Assembly: GCF_024734895.1 (NCBI RefSeq)
Contig: NZ_CP091430.1
Location: forward strand, 5,164,501-5,228,500
DNA: 64,000 nt
Direction: 5' to 3'
Origin: Paenibacillus spongiae
GTDB taxonomy: Bacteria > Bacillota > Bacilli > Paenibacillales > Paenibacillaceae
A model generated the notes under the pieces. It had not been told where the DNA came from. It searched no databases and saw only the letters and a program-made list of their open reading frames with translations. Each line of letters begins with the position of its first letter. Within the stretch, counting starts at the first letter, position 1. Made by a program: the position numbers and the translations under genes. Positions 8,666 through 17,853 of the stretch are shown in pieces.

Positions 8666-9097
8666 TCATACCCGGTGATAATCCGCTCTCCATTGCGTGA
8701 CCGATTGCTTGATCGCGGCGGGCTGCATGCCGGATTCCGCGGCCTTCTTGCATAATGCAGGGAACTCGGTATCCCCCGCGAACCGCAGCGCAACGATCTG
8801 CTTCACGCTAAGTCGCGGATCGAGCGGTTTGCCGGTTAGTTGCATGTGCCGGAAGTTCTCCTCATGCTGAATCAAGCGATCCTGCAATTGGGTCGCAAAT
8901 ATCCGGACAATCAACGTCAGTACGATAATGCAGAGTGAAATACCGGTAATTAAGAGCGCCGAGTAGCCGAACTCCTCCCGAAACAAGTGAACGATAGCTG
9001 CAATAAAGATGACAAGGGAGAGAGGCATCAGGAAAAAATGGTACAATGGCGCAAACTTCTTATGGTTTCCATAGTTCTGTGACTTGAGATTACTCAA
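8666..9097 (-). CDS. DUF6526 family membrane protein
   Basis: A 143-residue protein with two transmembrane segments (about residues 17-37 and 43-65) and a soluble C-terminal half. The N terminus NLKSQNYGNHKKFAPLYHFFLMPLSL and the segment DRLIQHEENFRHMQLTGKPLDPRLSVKQIVALRFAGDTEFP match the DUF6526 pattern common in Firmicutes and Bacteroidetes. The function is not known. I set the start at the TTG at 9097, which has AGGAGG seven bases upstream; the longer frame to 9145 lacks a ribosome site. It is monocistronic, with its own terminator. Confidence 0.85.
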   Translation of the reverse strand: MSNLKSQNYGNHKKFAPLYHFFLMPLSLVIFIAAIVHLFREEFGYSALLITGISLCIIVLTLIVRIFATQLQDRLIQHEENFRHMQLTGKPLDPRLSVKQIVALRFAGDTEFPALCKKAAESGMQPAAIKQSVTQWRADYHRV

Positions 9098-9310
9098 TTT
9101 TATTCCTCCTTTTATTTTGAAATGAAGACGCGTTGTCGATTCCATATGTTGTCATTAACTATACTATATCACGTTTGCCGCACAGCCTCCGTAGCAATTT
9201 TATGTCGGAGCTGTCCAAGTTATTTGCCGATCTTCGCTTTTTTTATTTATTTGAATAAATCCTTTTCATCGCATCCGCTCGTCTTTATGAATTGAAGTGA
9301 GGTGAACGCG

Positions 9311-9880
9311 TTGCAAAGCGATGAAGAGCTCATAAGAGAGCTGCGGCAAGGAAATCAAATCGCGATGGAAATACTCGTGAAACGCCATTACAAATCCGTG
9401 TTTGCTTATCTGTACCGCTATTCAGGCGATTATCATACCTCGTACGACTTGACGCAGGAAACGTTTATCAAGATGGTCCGCCATATCGACAACCTTTCGC
9501 AGGAAGAGAGCTTCAAGCATTGGCTGCTGAAAATCGCGTTGAACACCTGCCGGGACTATTACCGCAGCCGGAGCTATAAAGCCAGGCAATTATCCAATGA
9601 ATGGACGGAAGAGACGGCGGATTCCAGCTATCATCAAGTCGATATTATCGATTCGAGGATAGAGAGCGACTCGGTCAAATCGGCCGTTATGGAACTGCCG
9701 GATTACCAGCGGGAAACGATTATTCTGCGATTCTATCAGGATTTGAAAATAAAAGACATTGCGGATCTGACCTCGGTTGGCGAGCCAACCGTAAAGTCCA
9801 GAATCAATCAAGGCTTGTCCAAGCTGAAAGCGATAATGGAAAGAGGTGTTAACCATGACAAGAAAAAGAATGCAAGATGA
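9311..9880 (+). CDS. ECF RNA polymerase sigma factor
   Basis: A 189-residue sigma-70 factor of the extracytoplasmic function class, with only regions 2 and 4. Region 2 shows FAYLYRYSGDYHTSYDLTQETFIKMVRHI (-10 recognition and core binding); region 4 shows LPDYQRETIILRFYQDLKIKDIADLTSVGEPTVKSRINQGLSKLK, a helix-turn-helix for the -35 element. The TTG at 9311 is favoured because GAGGTGA ends five bases before it; the GTG at 9302 is embedded in that site. It overlaps the next gene by 26 bases. It heads a sigma, membrane protein, ABC ATPase, permease, permease operon, a layout comparable to the B. subtilis sigY-yxl operon, so it probably responds to envelope stress. Confidence 0.9.
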   Translation: MQSDEELIRELRQGNQIAMEILVKRHYKSVFAYLYRYSGDYHTSYDLTQETFIKMVRHIDNLSQEESFKHWLLKIALNTCRDYYRSRSYKARQLSNEWTEETADSSYHQVDIIDSRIESDSVKSAVMELPDYQRETIILRFYQDLKIKDIADLTSVGEPTVKSRINQGLSKLKAIMERGVNHDKKKNAR

Positions 9881-10685
9881 CCGTTCTGATACGGTGACGG
9901 AAGAGGATCTGAACGACATTCACGATTTCTTGCTTCAGTACGAGGTCGAGTACCCTGATTCTGCCGAGATTGACCGTACCGTCGAAGCGCTAAGGCTCCA
10001 CATGCATGCGTCGGCCGGCGAGCAGCGGGGATTGGGGGAACGATTGAAACGGCTGCTGCGGCTTGCCGCATCAGAAGTAACCTTGATGAGTCCCTTCTAC
10101 TGGCTCATGAGCACCGTTCTTTATCTGGCAGGCTTCATGATGATCGGGCTCGAGTCCAAACTCACTCCCGAATTTGCATTATTCACCCTTGCCCCGATGC
10201 CGTTTATTCTCGGGCTGGTGGACATATTCCGCAGCCGCGACCAGCGGATGCTGGAATTGGAGATGTCCTGCACGTTCAATGCGGCCAGCGTCATGCTCGC
10301 GAAGATATTGATCATCGGCGTTTATAATATCGCATTGAACTCGCTCTGCTCCCTATGGTTCATCCGGATAACGGAACAGATGGATGTGATGGATATCACC
10401 TTGCTGTGGATGACGCCCTTCTCGGTCATAAGCGGGCTCTCGCTTCTCGCGGCGATTCGTTTGCGCGGAAGCACCGCTGTCTCGTTCATGATCGCAATAT
10501 GGTTCTCCTTCTGCCTGATCGTCATCATCAATCCTTCTCTTATGCGCCGTATACTGACCATGCCTGCCGCAATCTACCTCTTGCTCATTATGCTCGGGGC
10601 CATGCTGATCGTGATGCAGCTATACCGCTTGCTATACAAATCCAGCGTAATGGAAGGAATGTATGAATGTGAAACTAACGCTTGA
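9855..10685 (+). CDS. Six-TM membrane protein, candidate sigma-factor partner
   Basis: A 276-residue protein with a ~75-residue acidic cytosolic N terminus (TEEDLNDIHDFLLQYEVEYP) followed by about six hydrophobic helices. The start is the ATG at 9855, with GAGGTG ahead of it inside the sigma gene. Overlap with the sigma gene upstream and the ATPase downstream (23 bases) implies tight coupling. The N-terminal acidic helix before the membrane domain is what one expects of a membrane-tethered anti-sigma factor; no zinc-binding HxxxCxxC motif is present. Alternatively it is an extra ABC-2-like membrane component of the exporter. I do not recognise a named family. Confidence 0.75.
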   Translation: MTRKRMQDDRSDTVTEEDLNDIHDFLLQYEVEYPDSAEIDRTVEALRLHMHASAGEQRGLGERLKRLLRLAASEVTLMSPFYWLMSTVLYLAGFMMIGLESKLTPEFALFTLAPMPFILGLVDIFRSRDQRMLELEMSCTFNAASVMLAKILIIGVYNIALNSLCSLWFIRITEQMDVMDITLLWMTPFSVISGLSLLAAIRLRGSTAVSFMIAIWFSFCLIVIINPSLMRRILTMPAAIYLLLIMLGAMLIVMQLYRLLYKSSVMEGMYECETNA

Positions 10686-11547
10686 GAACGTAACCCGGAC
10701 ATACAAAGGAAGAATAGCCGTCGATGACATCACCTGCGAGCTGACGCCGGGCGTCTACGGCTTGATCGGTCCGAATGGAGCCGGCAAGACAACGCTGATG
10801 CGCATGCTGGCCGATGTCTTGAAGCCCTCGCGCGGGGGAATTGCCGTGAACGGCGAGGATATACGCCGGCTGGACGACCGCTACCGCGATCTGATCGGCT
10901 ACCTTCCGCAGGACTGCGGATTTTACAGCTATTTTACAGCCTGCCGGTTTCTGCAGTATATGGCTTCGCTCAAAGGGTTGAACAAACGCGAAGCGGACAT
11001 TAGAATCGACGAGCTTCTCCAGTCCGTTCACCTGCAGGAACAGAAGCATCACAAAATCGGGAAGCTCTCCGGCGGTATGAAGAGAAGGCTCGGCATTGCC
11101 CAGGCGCTGCTCAATAATCCGAAGATATTAATTCTGGACGAGCCGACGGCCGGGCTTGATCCGAAGGAACGCGTGCGCTTCCGCAACCTGCTGTCGGACA
11201 TATCGGGGGAACGCATCGTCCTTCTCTCGACCCATATCATCTCTGACATTGAATATATCGCGAAGGAAGTGCTTCTGCTTCGAAACGGCAGGCTGGTCAA
11301 GAAAGAGGCGCCGGAGACGATTCTGCAGGAATTAAGCGGCAAGGTCTGGCATGTTACGGCACCGGCAAGCGAGCTGCCCGTGCTTGCAGGCCGTTACATT
11401 ATCGGCAATTTACAGCGCAGGGGACAGGAGATCGAAGCCAGAGTGATTGCCGAGCAAACGCCGCCAGGGTTGGCGTCGCTCCAGCCTCCCCGGCTTGAGG
11501 ATATCTATTTGTACTATTTTGGGGATTCCCCGGAATCGGAGGCATGA
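10663..11547 (+). CDS. ABC transporter ATP-binding protein
   Basis: A 294-residue ABC ATPase. Walker A is GPNGAGKTT, the signature is LSGGMKRRLGIAQAL, Walker B is ILILDEPTAGLDP, and the switch His is in STHIISDIE. The tail after residue ~220 is a regulatory extension typical of exporter-type ATPases. GGAAGG lies upstream of the ATG, inside the preceding gene. It ends with an ATGA overlap into the first permease. It energises export or membrane-protein removal by the two permeases that follow. The substrate is unknown; relatives in sigma-factor operons handle peptides or toxic compounds. Confidence 0.93.
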   Translation: MNVKLTLENVTRTYKGRIAVDDITCELTPGVYGLIGPNGAGKTTLMRMLADVLKPSRGGIAVNGEDIRRLDDRYRDLIGYLPQDCGFYSYFTACRFLQYMASLKGLNKREADIRIDELLQSVHLQEQKHHKIGKLSGGMKRRLGIAQALLNNPKILILDEPTAGLDPKERVRFRNLLSDISGERIVLLSTHIISDIEYIAKEVLLLRNGRLVKKEAPETILQELSGKVWHVTAPASELPVLAGRYIIGNLQRRGQEIEARVIAEQTPPGLASLQPPRLEDIYLYYFGDSPESEA

Positions 11548-12707
11548 GCATGCGATTGATCCAACTGGAGCTTCGTAAAATATGTTCACAGAAGGTTATT
11601 TATATCGCATTTGCCGTCTTCATTATGCTGTATGGCTTTCATTTCTTTGAATCGATCGGGTATGGCCGGGAACTACAGGCGCTGAAGGCGGCGTATGATC
11701 AGTACGGCGGCGAGCTGACCGAAGAGAAAGCCGCTTGGGCGGACCACATCTGGGCGCGATATCAACAGGAATCCGAGAAGCTGGAACAAACCGAGCCGAT
11801 CGATCCATCGCTTCAGGCTCAATCCAGAGTTGCGCTTGATATAAGGAACGTTATTCAGAGACAGGACATAAATCGCCAGCAGCTGCAGTGGTTGGAAGAG
11901 CAGTCTCAGGAGATCGAAAGCAGCGGCGGAGCTGCCGAGTATAAGCAAAGAGAATTGCTTCGGGAGTTCGAAATAAGAGAAGTTGTCGGTTCTCCTTCGT
12001 TCATCATGAACCAAGAAGGATGGAGAAGCATTCTCCGCTATATGAATGAAGTCGGATATTATTTTGCCGCGGCGCTCACGATTCTAGGGCTATCGAATCT
12101 GTTCAGCGGGGAGTACGCTTCCCGAATGGACAGTCTGATCTTCAGCAGCCGGCATGGACGCAGAAAAATCGTATATGCCAAAATAGCCGCTTCCGCTATA
12201 TACTGTGCTGCCGTTGTCATCTTGTTCAGTTCGATCGTATTTATGCTTAATGGCTATTTCTACGGATGGGCCGGCTGGAACGCCGATTTGGTCAATCTAT
12301 ATAGCTTATATGCCGATACCGGCTTTGACGGCTCGATCGGACTGTTTTATCTTCAGCAGCAGCTATACGCCATAGCCGGCTGTATCACGCTAGGATTGTT
12401 CGTAATGCTGATATCGTCACTTTCCCGCTATCCGATCATCCCCGCTTTCATAGGCGGCGTGGTATTCATGCTGCCGGTTGTCGTCATGTTTGTTCAGATT
12501 CCGTCCGAGCAGGTAACCTTGCTGGTGCTGAAGCTGTTCCGTTATATGGAGTTTATACAGCTCGAACAGCTGGATGCCAGCCTATTCACGAACGTGCTGG
12601 GGATTCCCGTCTTATATAGCCGCAGCATTCTGTTCATGATGGCCGGCTTCATCTCCGCAGCTGGACTTCTCCTTATGTTCAGTGTACGAAGACGGCAGGT
12701 GAAGTGA
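11544..12707 (+). CDS. ABC-2-type permease with large extracytoplasmic loop
   Basis: A 387-residue permease. One membrane helix at the N terminus (QKVIYIAFAVFIMLYGFHFF) is followed by a ~120-residue hydrophilic, Glu/Gln-rich region with likely coiled-coil character (residues ~50-150), then about five membrane helices. The motif FSGEYASRMDSLIFSSRHGRRKIVYAKI is the conserved cytosolic loop that meets the ATPase. The gene is coupled to the ATPase (ATGA at 11544); a second ATG at 11550 is equally possible. The domain order matches ABC-2 permeases of antimicrobial-peptide-type exporters. Confidence 0.88.
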   Translation: MSMRLIQLELRKICSQKVIYIAFAVFIMLYGFHFFESIGYGRELQALKAAYDQYGGELTEEKAAWADHIWARYQQESEKLEQTEPIDPSLQAQSRVALDIRNVIQRQDINRQQLQWLEEQSQEIESSGGAAEYKQRELLREFEIREVVGSPSFIMNQEGWRSILRYMNEVGYYFAAALTILGLSNLFSGEYASRMDSLIFSSRHGRRKIVYAKIAASAIYCAAVVILFSSIVFMLNGYFYGWAGWNADLVNLYSLYADTGFDGSIGLFYLQQQLYAIAGCITLGLFVMLISSLSRYPIIPAFIGGVVFMLPVVVMFVQIPSEQVTLLVLKLFRYMEFIQLEQLDASLFTNVLGIPVLYSRSILFMMAGFISAAGLLLMFSVRRRQVK

Positions 12708-12708
12708 C

Positions 12709-13527
12709 TTGCTCACGTTAATTCGTATGGAAATCAGCAAAATCGTTCATAACAAATGGGCGATTATAATCGGGCTGGTATTTGGAGCCGCTTATATACT
12801 CCTAACCTATTCCTATTACCGCTGGAACGTTTCGATCGCTTGGGAAAGTATGACGCTCTTCCCCTATTCCTTCGGAGCCGTAATGGAGGGCGTGATTCTC
12901 TTAGTCGCGCTGCCTGCCTGCATTACGCAAGAATACCAGTCGAACACGGAAGCGCTGCTGCTCAGTTCAAAGCACGGCAGAAGCAAATTAATGAAGGCGA
13001 AGATTACGGCCTCTCTGTTAATCGTAACGTTCGTCGTCGTCGGATGCTTGATTCTAAATGCTGCGGTTAACGTATGGTTTGCCGGCTGGACCGGCTGGGA
13101 TTGGCCGCTGCAGAAGCTGAATCGATATGCTAATTCTCCCTACGAGCTGCTAATCTGGCAGTATGCGCTGGTGCAAGCCTTGACCAATTGGCTGGGCTGT
13201 CTCGTCTTTGGGCTGTTCATCTTGTTCGTGTCCGCCAGAAGCCAATCCTACCTGACCGTATTCTTTATCGCGGGAATCGTATTCGTCCTGCCTTTCTTCG
13301 TGCGCAATACATCGGACCTGTCGGTCCCATGGCTGATCAAGAACTTGCCGATGACCGATTTCATGAGAGTTGAAAATATTTATAACCGGGAGCGGTTCGT
13401 GCTGGTATATAATTGGATGCTCTCTCTGCCTTATCAACTGTTCTATGTCTATATGGCCATCCTGGCTGCCGCTTTCGCCAAAGGCGCGTACGGGGCTTTC
13501 AGAAGACGCGCAGACGGATCATCCTGA
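12709..13527 (+). CDS. ABC-2-type permease, second subunit
   Basis: A 272-residue permease with six predicted membrane helices and the ATPase-contact loop TQEYQSNTEALLLSSKHGRSKLMKAKI, closely similar to the corresponding loop in the preceding permease, so the two are paralogues forming a heterodimer. It lacks the long hydrophilic insert of its partner. The start is TTG at 12709, one base after the previous stop, with AGGTGAAG ahead. It closes the five-gene sigma/ABC operon. Its stop lies four bases from the stop of the convergent nitroreductase. Confidence 0.88.
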   Translation: MLTLIRMEISKIVHNKWAIIIGLVFGAAYILLTYSYYRWNVSIAWESMTLFPYSFGAVMEGVILLVALPACITQEYQSNTEALLLSSKHGRSKLMKAKITASLLIVTFVVVGCLILNAAVNVWFAGWTGWDWPLQKLNRYANSPYELLIWQYALVQALTNWLGCLVFGLFILFVSARSQSYLTVFFIAGIVFVLPFFVRNTSDLSVPWLIKNLPMTDFMRVENIYNRERFVLVYNWMLSLPYQLFYVYMAILAAAFAKGAYGAFRRRADGSS

Positions 13528-13531
13528 CTGC

Positions 13532-14158
13532 TTAGAAACGGTCGTAGGTGACAAACTCCCCGTTCGGCTTGCGATAGCCGCGGGGTCTTTGTCTGCTCGT
13601 ATCTTCGGCGCCCAATGTTATCAGCATAGCCGGAACATAACGATCGGGAATGTTGAGCGCCTTCCGCAATTGATCCGGATCGAATCCGATCATCGGACAG
13701 GTGTCCCAGCCTTTATCCTTGGCAATCAGCATGAACAGCATGGCCGACAGACTTGCATTGCGGATCGCCTCATCCCGCTTGAAGAGGTCTCCCCTGTCTT
13801 CATACATCGCATGCACGCTGCTGACGGTTTCATCGAATTCCTGCTGATCGATGATGCCGAGGTTTAAGAGGCCCTCATTAATCGGTCCGATATTATGATA
13901 AGCCTCCAGGTCTCCGAGCACGACAATCGCAGCCGAGCTGGTCAATACTTTATACTGCTTGTTTGCCGCTTCATAGACCTGTTCCTTCAAATCCTTGTTC
14001 GTGACGGCCAGGTAATGCGCATGCTGCAAATTGAAAGCGGACGGAGCGAACTTGACAAGCGAGAACATCTCGTCCAGCTCGTGCCGGCTGATCGTTACCT
14101 CTGTCTTGAACTTGTTGGCAGACCTTCTGGATTTAACGAGCTCCGTAAAGGTGTTCAT
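13532..14158 (-). CDS. Nitroreductase family protein
   Basis: A 208-residue FMN-dependent oxidoreductase of the nitroreductase fold. N terminus: FTELVKSRRSANKF, carrying the RRSxxxF phosphate-contact motif; then KFAPSAFNLQHAHYLAV (FMN contacts) and the late block DTCPMIGFDPDQLRKALNIP plus LGAEDTSRQRPRGYRKP. Such enzymes are dimers that reduce quinones or nitro compounds with NAD(P)H; the pattern resembles Bacillus YodC/MhqN. It is monocistronic and convergent with the ABC operon. The AT-rich region upstream (14200-14250) probably holds its promoter, but I saw no clear operator. Confidence 0.9.
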   Translation of the reverse strand: MNTFTELVKSRRSANKFKTEVTISRHELDEMFSLVKFAPSAFNLQHAHYLAVTNKDLKEQVYEAANKQYKVLTSSAAIVVLGDLEAYHNIGPINEGLLNLGIIDQQEFDETVSSVHAMYEDRGDLFKRDEAIRNASLSAMLFMLIAKDKGWDTCPMIGFDPDQLRKALNIPDRYVPAMLITLGAEDTSRQRPRGYRKPNGEFVTYDRF

Positions 14159-14327
14159 TCAGCATCTCTCCTTGTGACTTCTCGCTGGGTAATTTAGGCA
14201 TACGAAAATAATACCATAGTTACTTATATTTTGTAAGTATATATTCATTTTCATTTGTGTTGGATGCATCGTTAGGGACTATTTAATATGTATGCGCCGT
14301 CAAAAACCGAGCGCAATCAACAAAACA

Positions 14328-14353
14328 AAAAAACGGCATCTCTACCGTTTTTT
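14328..14353 (-). terminator. Terminator of the MATE-TetR operon
   Basis: AAAAAACGG (14328-14336) pairs with CCGTTTTTT (14345-14353) around an eight-base loop, 27 bases after the TetR stop. The minus-strand T-run makes it a standard intrinsic terminator. Confidence 0.75.
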
Positions 14354-14379
14354 CGCCTGAATCGATCCAGCTTGTCCGC

Positions 14380-14979
14380 TCACTTCGAACGCTTCGACCC
14401 ATGGAGAAATACGTCGAACGCTTTGCGGTAAATATCGATCGTCGCGGAAGGATTGGTTTGCCGCTTGCACATTTCGCCGAGTCCCACCAGGAGTCCCTCC
14501 AGAATAAACGCGAGCATCCCCGCATCATCCGGCTTCAGTTCCCCGGCGTCCATCGCTTGCTGCAGCATGCTTTGGTTAAATTGAATATGCTCGGCGTAAT
14601 AGCCGGCGACCACTTCCTTAATATCGCTCCGATCCCATTCGCTTGTTAAGAATTCGTCCATCGCTTTGGTCAGCGGATGATTGAGATCGTTGGCAACGAG
14701 ATGCTCCGCGAACCCTGTCATTTTCTCCTCTATAGTCGTATACAAATGTTCCTTCTCGAACCACTGCTCGTTCCATTCCCGGTCCCACTCGTCGAGCAGA
14801 TACAGGAACAGCCCTTCCTTGCTTTGAAAATGGTAATAGATATTCCCTTTGCTGCTGCCGGTAGCGGCAACAATATCTTCGATGGAAGTCGCCGCATAGC
14901 CCTTCTGGCCGAATAACTGTCTGGCCGCTTCAGCGACCTTCTTTTTCGTTTGCAGGGTCTGCAGCTGTTTTTTATTCAT
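14380..14979 (-). CDS. TetR/AcrR family regulator
   Basis: A 199-residue repressor. The helix-turn-helix domain is KKKVAEAARQLFGQKGYAATSIEDIVAATGSSKGNIYYHFQSKEGLFLYLL, a full TetR signature; the C-terminal two thirds is the ligand-binding helical domain. The ATG at 14979 overlaps the end of the MATE gene by eight bases (ATGAATAA), suggesting translational coupling; a TTG at 14994 is an alternative. Being cotranscribed with the MATE pump, and with a GAACG/CGTTC dyad in the operon promoter (16392-16403), it most likely represses its own operon until the pump's substrate binds. Confidence 0.9.
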   Translation of the reverse strand: MNKKQLQTLQTKKKVAEAARQLFGQKGYAATSIEDIVAATGSSKGNIYYHFQSKEGLFLYLLDEWDREWNEQWFEKEHLYTTIEEKMTGFAEHLVANDLNHPLTKAMDEFLTSEWDRSDIKEVVAGYYAEHIQFNQSMLQQAMDAGELKPDDAGMLAFILEGLLVGLGEMCKRQTNPSATIDIYRKAFDVFLHGSKRSK

Positions 14980-16354
14980 CTGCGCTTTGTCCAATTCCGG
15001 TACCGCCCCTATTCAGCGTATTTATTGACATCATATGCTTTCTATAATAAACAATAATCGTGATCATGACGATACATTCCGACAAAGGAACCGCAATCCA
15101 TACCCCGGTTATTCCGATAAACGCCGGCAGGACGATGATAAATGCGAGCATAAGAATCATCTCCCGGGCCGCCGTGATCCAAGTCGCCATCTTAATGCTG
15201 CCGATGGATTGAAAATAAGTCATCATGACGAAATTGATTCCCATAAACAGATACGCAATGACGAAAATGCGAATCCCGTATTCCGCGTGCCCGGTTACGC
15301 TGCTGCTGAAGTTCCCGAATAAGCCGACGATCGGCAGAGCGGCCAATTGCACGAGGAGCAGCAAGCTGGCTCCCGCTCCAATCGCGGTCTTGACGGCAAT
15401 CCGAATCGTCTGCCGCTTGCGCAGCTCCTGCCCTCCGCCGTGGTAATAACTGATCAACGGTTGGATCGCCGATCCCATTCCCAAGAACGTTAACAGAATG
15501 ACGCTGTGGATATAGTTTACGACAGAGAAAGCGGCAACGCCGTCAGTCCCTGCAATCCGCTCCAGTGCGATATTATGGGACAGCGTGAACACCGATATGC
15601 CGACCTCGGCAAGAAGGCTTGGGAATCCGATGATCAGGATTGCAAACAATAAGGCCCGGTCCCATTTGAACCGCTTGAACCTCAAGTTATTCGTTCTTTT
15701 AAGAAAATGCGTTAGTAAGACCAGCAGCCCCAGAGAGGCAGCCAAGATCGTACCGAAGGCCACCGCGTCAACCCCCAGCTCAAATACATACAAGATAAAG
15801 TAGTTGATCACAATATTAGAAAGGGCGAAGGTGATCTGAGCGGCCATAGAGAGAGTCGGATTACCGTCATTGCGAACGAATATGCTAAGCGCATTCTCTA
15901 CCGTGAAGACGAAGCCGAACAGCAGCATGACATTCATATATGCGGACGCATAAGGATGTGTCTCCGCATTCGCGCCAAGCGCATATACAAGCGAATCCCG
16001 AAACAAAAACGCGGTCATGCCGATCACAAGCGATGCCGCGATAATTATCGTGACGGAATACGAGAAGACCGTCTGCGCCTTGCTGCGTTCGCCCGCTCCC
16101 ATCGCTTGCGAATATTTCGTTGCTCCGCCTACTCCGATCCAGATCGACATGGCGACAAATATCGTATAAACAGGACTCGCTATATTTAACCCGGCCAGGG
16201 CGGTAGAACCTAATTTGTTTCCGACCATTACACCGTCAATGACAATGTTGATCGCGACCAGCAGCATCCCCAGCATAGAAGGGATCAGATAACGAAGAAA
16301 AACTTTACTGACTGACTGATTATTCAAATCTTGGATAACATGTTGCTTAGCCAT
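14972..16354 (-). CDS. MATE family multidrug efflux transporter
   Basis: A 460-residue protein with 12 membrane helices and the two-fold pattern of MATE (multidrug and toxic compound extrusion) antiporters. Typical segments are LRYLIPSMLGMLLVAINIVIDGVMVGNKLGSTALAGLNIASPVY and, in the second half, SAIQPLISYYHGGGQELRKRQTIR. It exports drugs or cationic metabolites using a sodium or proton gradient. It is the first gene of a two-gene operon with the TetR regulator. A GAACG-TT-CGTTC dyad lies about 40 bases upstream of the start. Confidence 0.93.
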   Translation of the reverse strand: MAKQHVIQDLNNQSVSKVFLRYLIPSMLGMLLVAINIVIDGVMVGNKLGSTALAGLNIASPVYTIFVAMSIWIGVGGATKYSQAMGAGERSKAQTVFSYSVTIIIAASLVIGMTAFLFRDSLVYALGANAETHPYASAYMNVMLLFGFVFTVENALSIFVRNDGNPTLSMAAQITFALSNIVINYFILYVFELGVDAVAFGTILAASLGLLVLLTHFLKRTNNLRFKRFKWDRALLFAILIIGFPSLLAEVGISVFTLSHNIALERIAGTDGVAAFSVVNYIHSVILLTFLGMGSAIQPLISYYHGGGQELRKRQTIRIAVKTAIGAGASLLLLVQLAALPIVGLFGNFSSSVTGHAEYGIRIFVIAYLFMGINFVMMTYFQSIGSIKMATWITAAREMILMLAFIIVLPAFIGITGVWIAVPLSECIVMITIIVYYRKHMMSINTLNRGGTGIGQSADE

Positions 16355-16391
16355 AGTTTAACCCTCGACTTACCACCTTATAATTTATACT

Positions 16392-16403
16392 GAACGTTCG
16401 TTC
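16392..16403 (-). promoter_or_regulatory. Candidate TetR operator of the MATE operon
   Basis: GAACG-TT-CGTTC is a perfect inverted repeat with two central bases. On the minus strand it lies just upstream of TATAAA, where it would sit between -35 and -10 elements. TetR-family operators commonly have this form. The -35 is weak (TTAGAA with an 18-base spacer). Confidence 0.5.
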
Positions 16404-16730
16404 TATATTCTAACACGGTCAAATTCGTTTACGCAACTGACGCCAGTTATGAAAATAATGGAAGTGATTCCACAACCCTTGGCACGGATTGACAAGGACG
16501 ATCTCATTGGCTCATAATTTTATATACATAATTGTATAAAATATAGAGATAAAAGAACCATCTCGGCTGAATAGCTCTGTTACCTATTAGAGATATTACG
16601 ACATTCATCCAACATCGCCGGCATATTTAAGACAGTTAAGAGTGCCGACCCCTATTTTCTGCATCCGGGTATTCGTATTGGCTGAGGCGGATGTCGTATG
16701 TACCGGGATGGTTTTTGGAGAGGAAGCACG
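16404..16730. other. Intergenic stretch, no gene seen
   Basis: This region separates the divergent MATE and MurB-like genes. Apart from the MATE promoter at its left end it holds an A/T-rich segment (16518-16551) with several -10-like hexamers that may serve the MurB-like gene. No convincing small gene, RNA structure or repeat was seen. Confidence 0.5.
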
Positions 16731-17756
16731 ATGAACAATCGTTATGATGTTTTTAATAAACTTTGTTTGCGGCAGGTATCGTTATCGGAACATAGTTCCT
16801 ATGGAATCGGAGGAGACGCGGATTATTACGCTATGCCGGAAACGGTGGAACAACTTTTGACGATCCTCGATGTATGCCGAACGTACGGGATGGAGTTTTT
16901 TGTTTTCGGGATGGGGACTAATGTCCTCTTTCCGGAGCAGCCCAAACGGGGAACTTTATATGTTTCGCTAAAAAATTTTGCCGACTTTAGAATTAACGGT
17001 ACCAAGTGGTTTGTTTCATCCGGCATGCCTCTTTCGATGCTGTCCCTCGCAGGCTTGACTTCGGGCACGTCCCAGTTTCAATTTACTTACCTGCTGCCTG
17101 GATGTTTGGGGGCGGGTATTTATATGAATGCCAAGTACCTCGACGATCAAATGGGCAGCAAGATTGAGACCGTCCATTATGTTGATTTATCCGACCCGAC
17201 GTTATCTCTGCAGACCATCCGGGCTGAAGACTGCCAATTTTCATATAAACATTCTATCTTTCAACATAAACCATGGATTATTATCGGGGCCGAAATCCCG
17301 ATTTCAGAATATGATGAACCGATTCAGGGCGGAATGAGCGAGATCATAAGGAAATATAAGCTATTGAATGGCAAACTGTCATCCCTGTCTATGTTTTATC
17401 GTTTCTTTACCTATGAAATACAGGAGCTTCAGAATAAGCAATTCGCCATCCCCGCTCCCATGCGGAATATCGACCGATACCGTACGGGAAACAGGCATTT
17501 TGAGTATCGTTCCTGCGGCTCATTCTTTAAAAATAATTACAATGCGGGCGCTTCGATCGGCGCTCTGGTCGACAAGCTAAACTTAAAAGGAACCTCCCGC
17601 GGCGGGGCCGTTATTTCCCCTTACCATGGCAACATGATATTAAATCTTAACCGCGCAACAGCATCCGATATTCTTTATTTGAAGGATACCGTTTCGGAAG
17701 CCATACATCGGCATTATGGTTTTATTCCTGAGCCGGAAGTGGTCATTGTACAATAG
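16731..17756 (+). CDS. MurB-like FAD-dependent protein (UDP-N-acetylenolpyruvoylglucosamine reductase homologue)
   Basis: A 341-residue protein of the MurB family, which reduces enolpyruvyl-UDP-GlcNAc to UDP-MurNAc. FAD domain: SSYGIGGDADYYAMPETVEQLL and FGMGTNVLF; substrate side: LPGCLGAGIYMN, SYKHSIF, RSCGSFFKN (with the catalytic Ser) and C-terminal EPEVVIV (catalytic Glu). In typical MurB the equivalent of SYKHSIF reads YRxSxF, so the active-site Arg is Lys here. The length suits type I MurB rather than the ~300-residue Bacillus enzyme, so this may be an accessory paralogue with an altered substrate. The ATG at 16731 follows GGAGAGGAAG; the upstream in-frame ATG at 16698 does not have a site as good. 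A cupin gene follows 97 bases on. Confidence 0.85.
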   Translation: MNNRYDVFNKLCLRQVSLSEHSSYGIGGDADYYAMPETVEQLLTILDVCRTYGMEFFVFGMGTNVLFPEQPKRGTLYVSLKNFADFRINGTKWFVSSGMPLSMLSLAGLTSGTSQFQFTYLLPGCLGAGIYMNAKYLDDQMGSKIETVHYVDLSDPTLSLQTIRAEDCQFSYKHSIFQHKPWIIIGAEIPISEYDEPIQGGMSEIIRKYKLLNGKLSSLSMFYRFFTYEIQELQNKQFAIPAPMRNIDRYRTGNRHFEYRSCGSFFKNNYNAGASIGALVDKLNLKGTSRGGAVISPYHGNMILNLNRATASDILYLKDTVSEAIHRHYGFIPEPEVVIVQ

Positions 17757-17853
17757 CAAGCGGATGCATTTCGAAATTCACTTACCGGATCATAGCGACA
17801 TATGATACCCCATGGGTCAACAGCCTATTATGCAATGAAAGGCAGGGTGTAAC

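Noticed and set aside
9252..9283. TGAAT...CGTC as an ECF promoter for the sigma gene at 9311
   Set aside because: The gap of 23 bases is well beyond the 16-17 used by ECF sigma factors.
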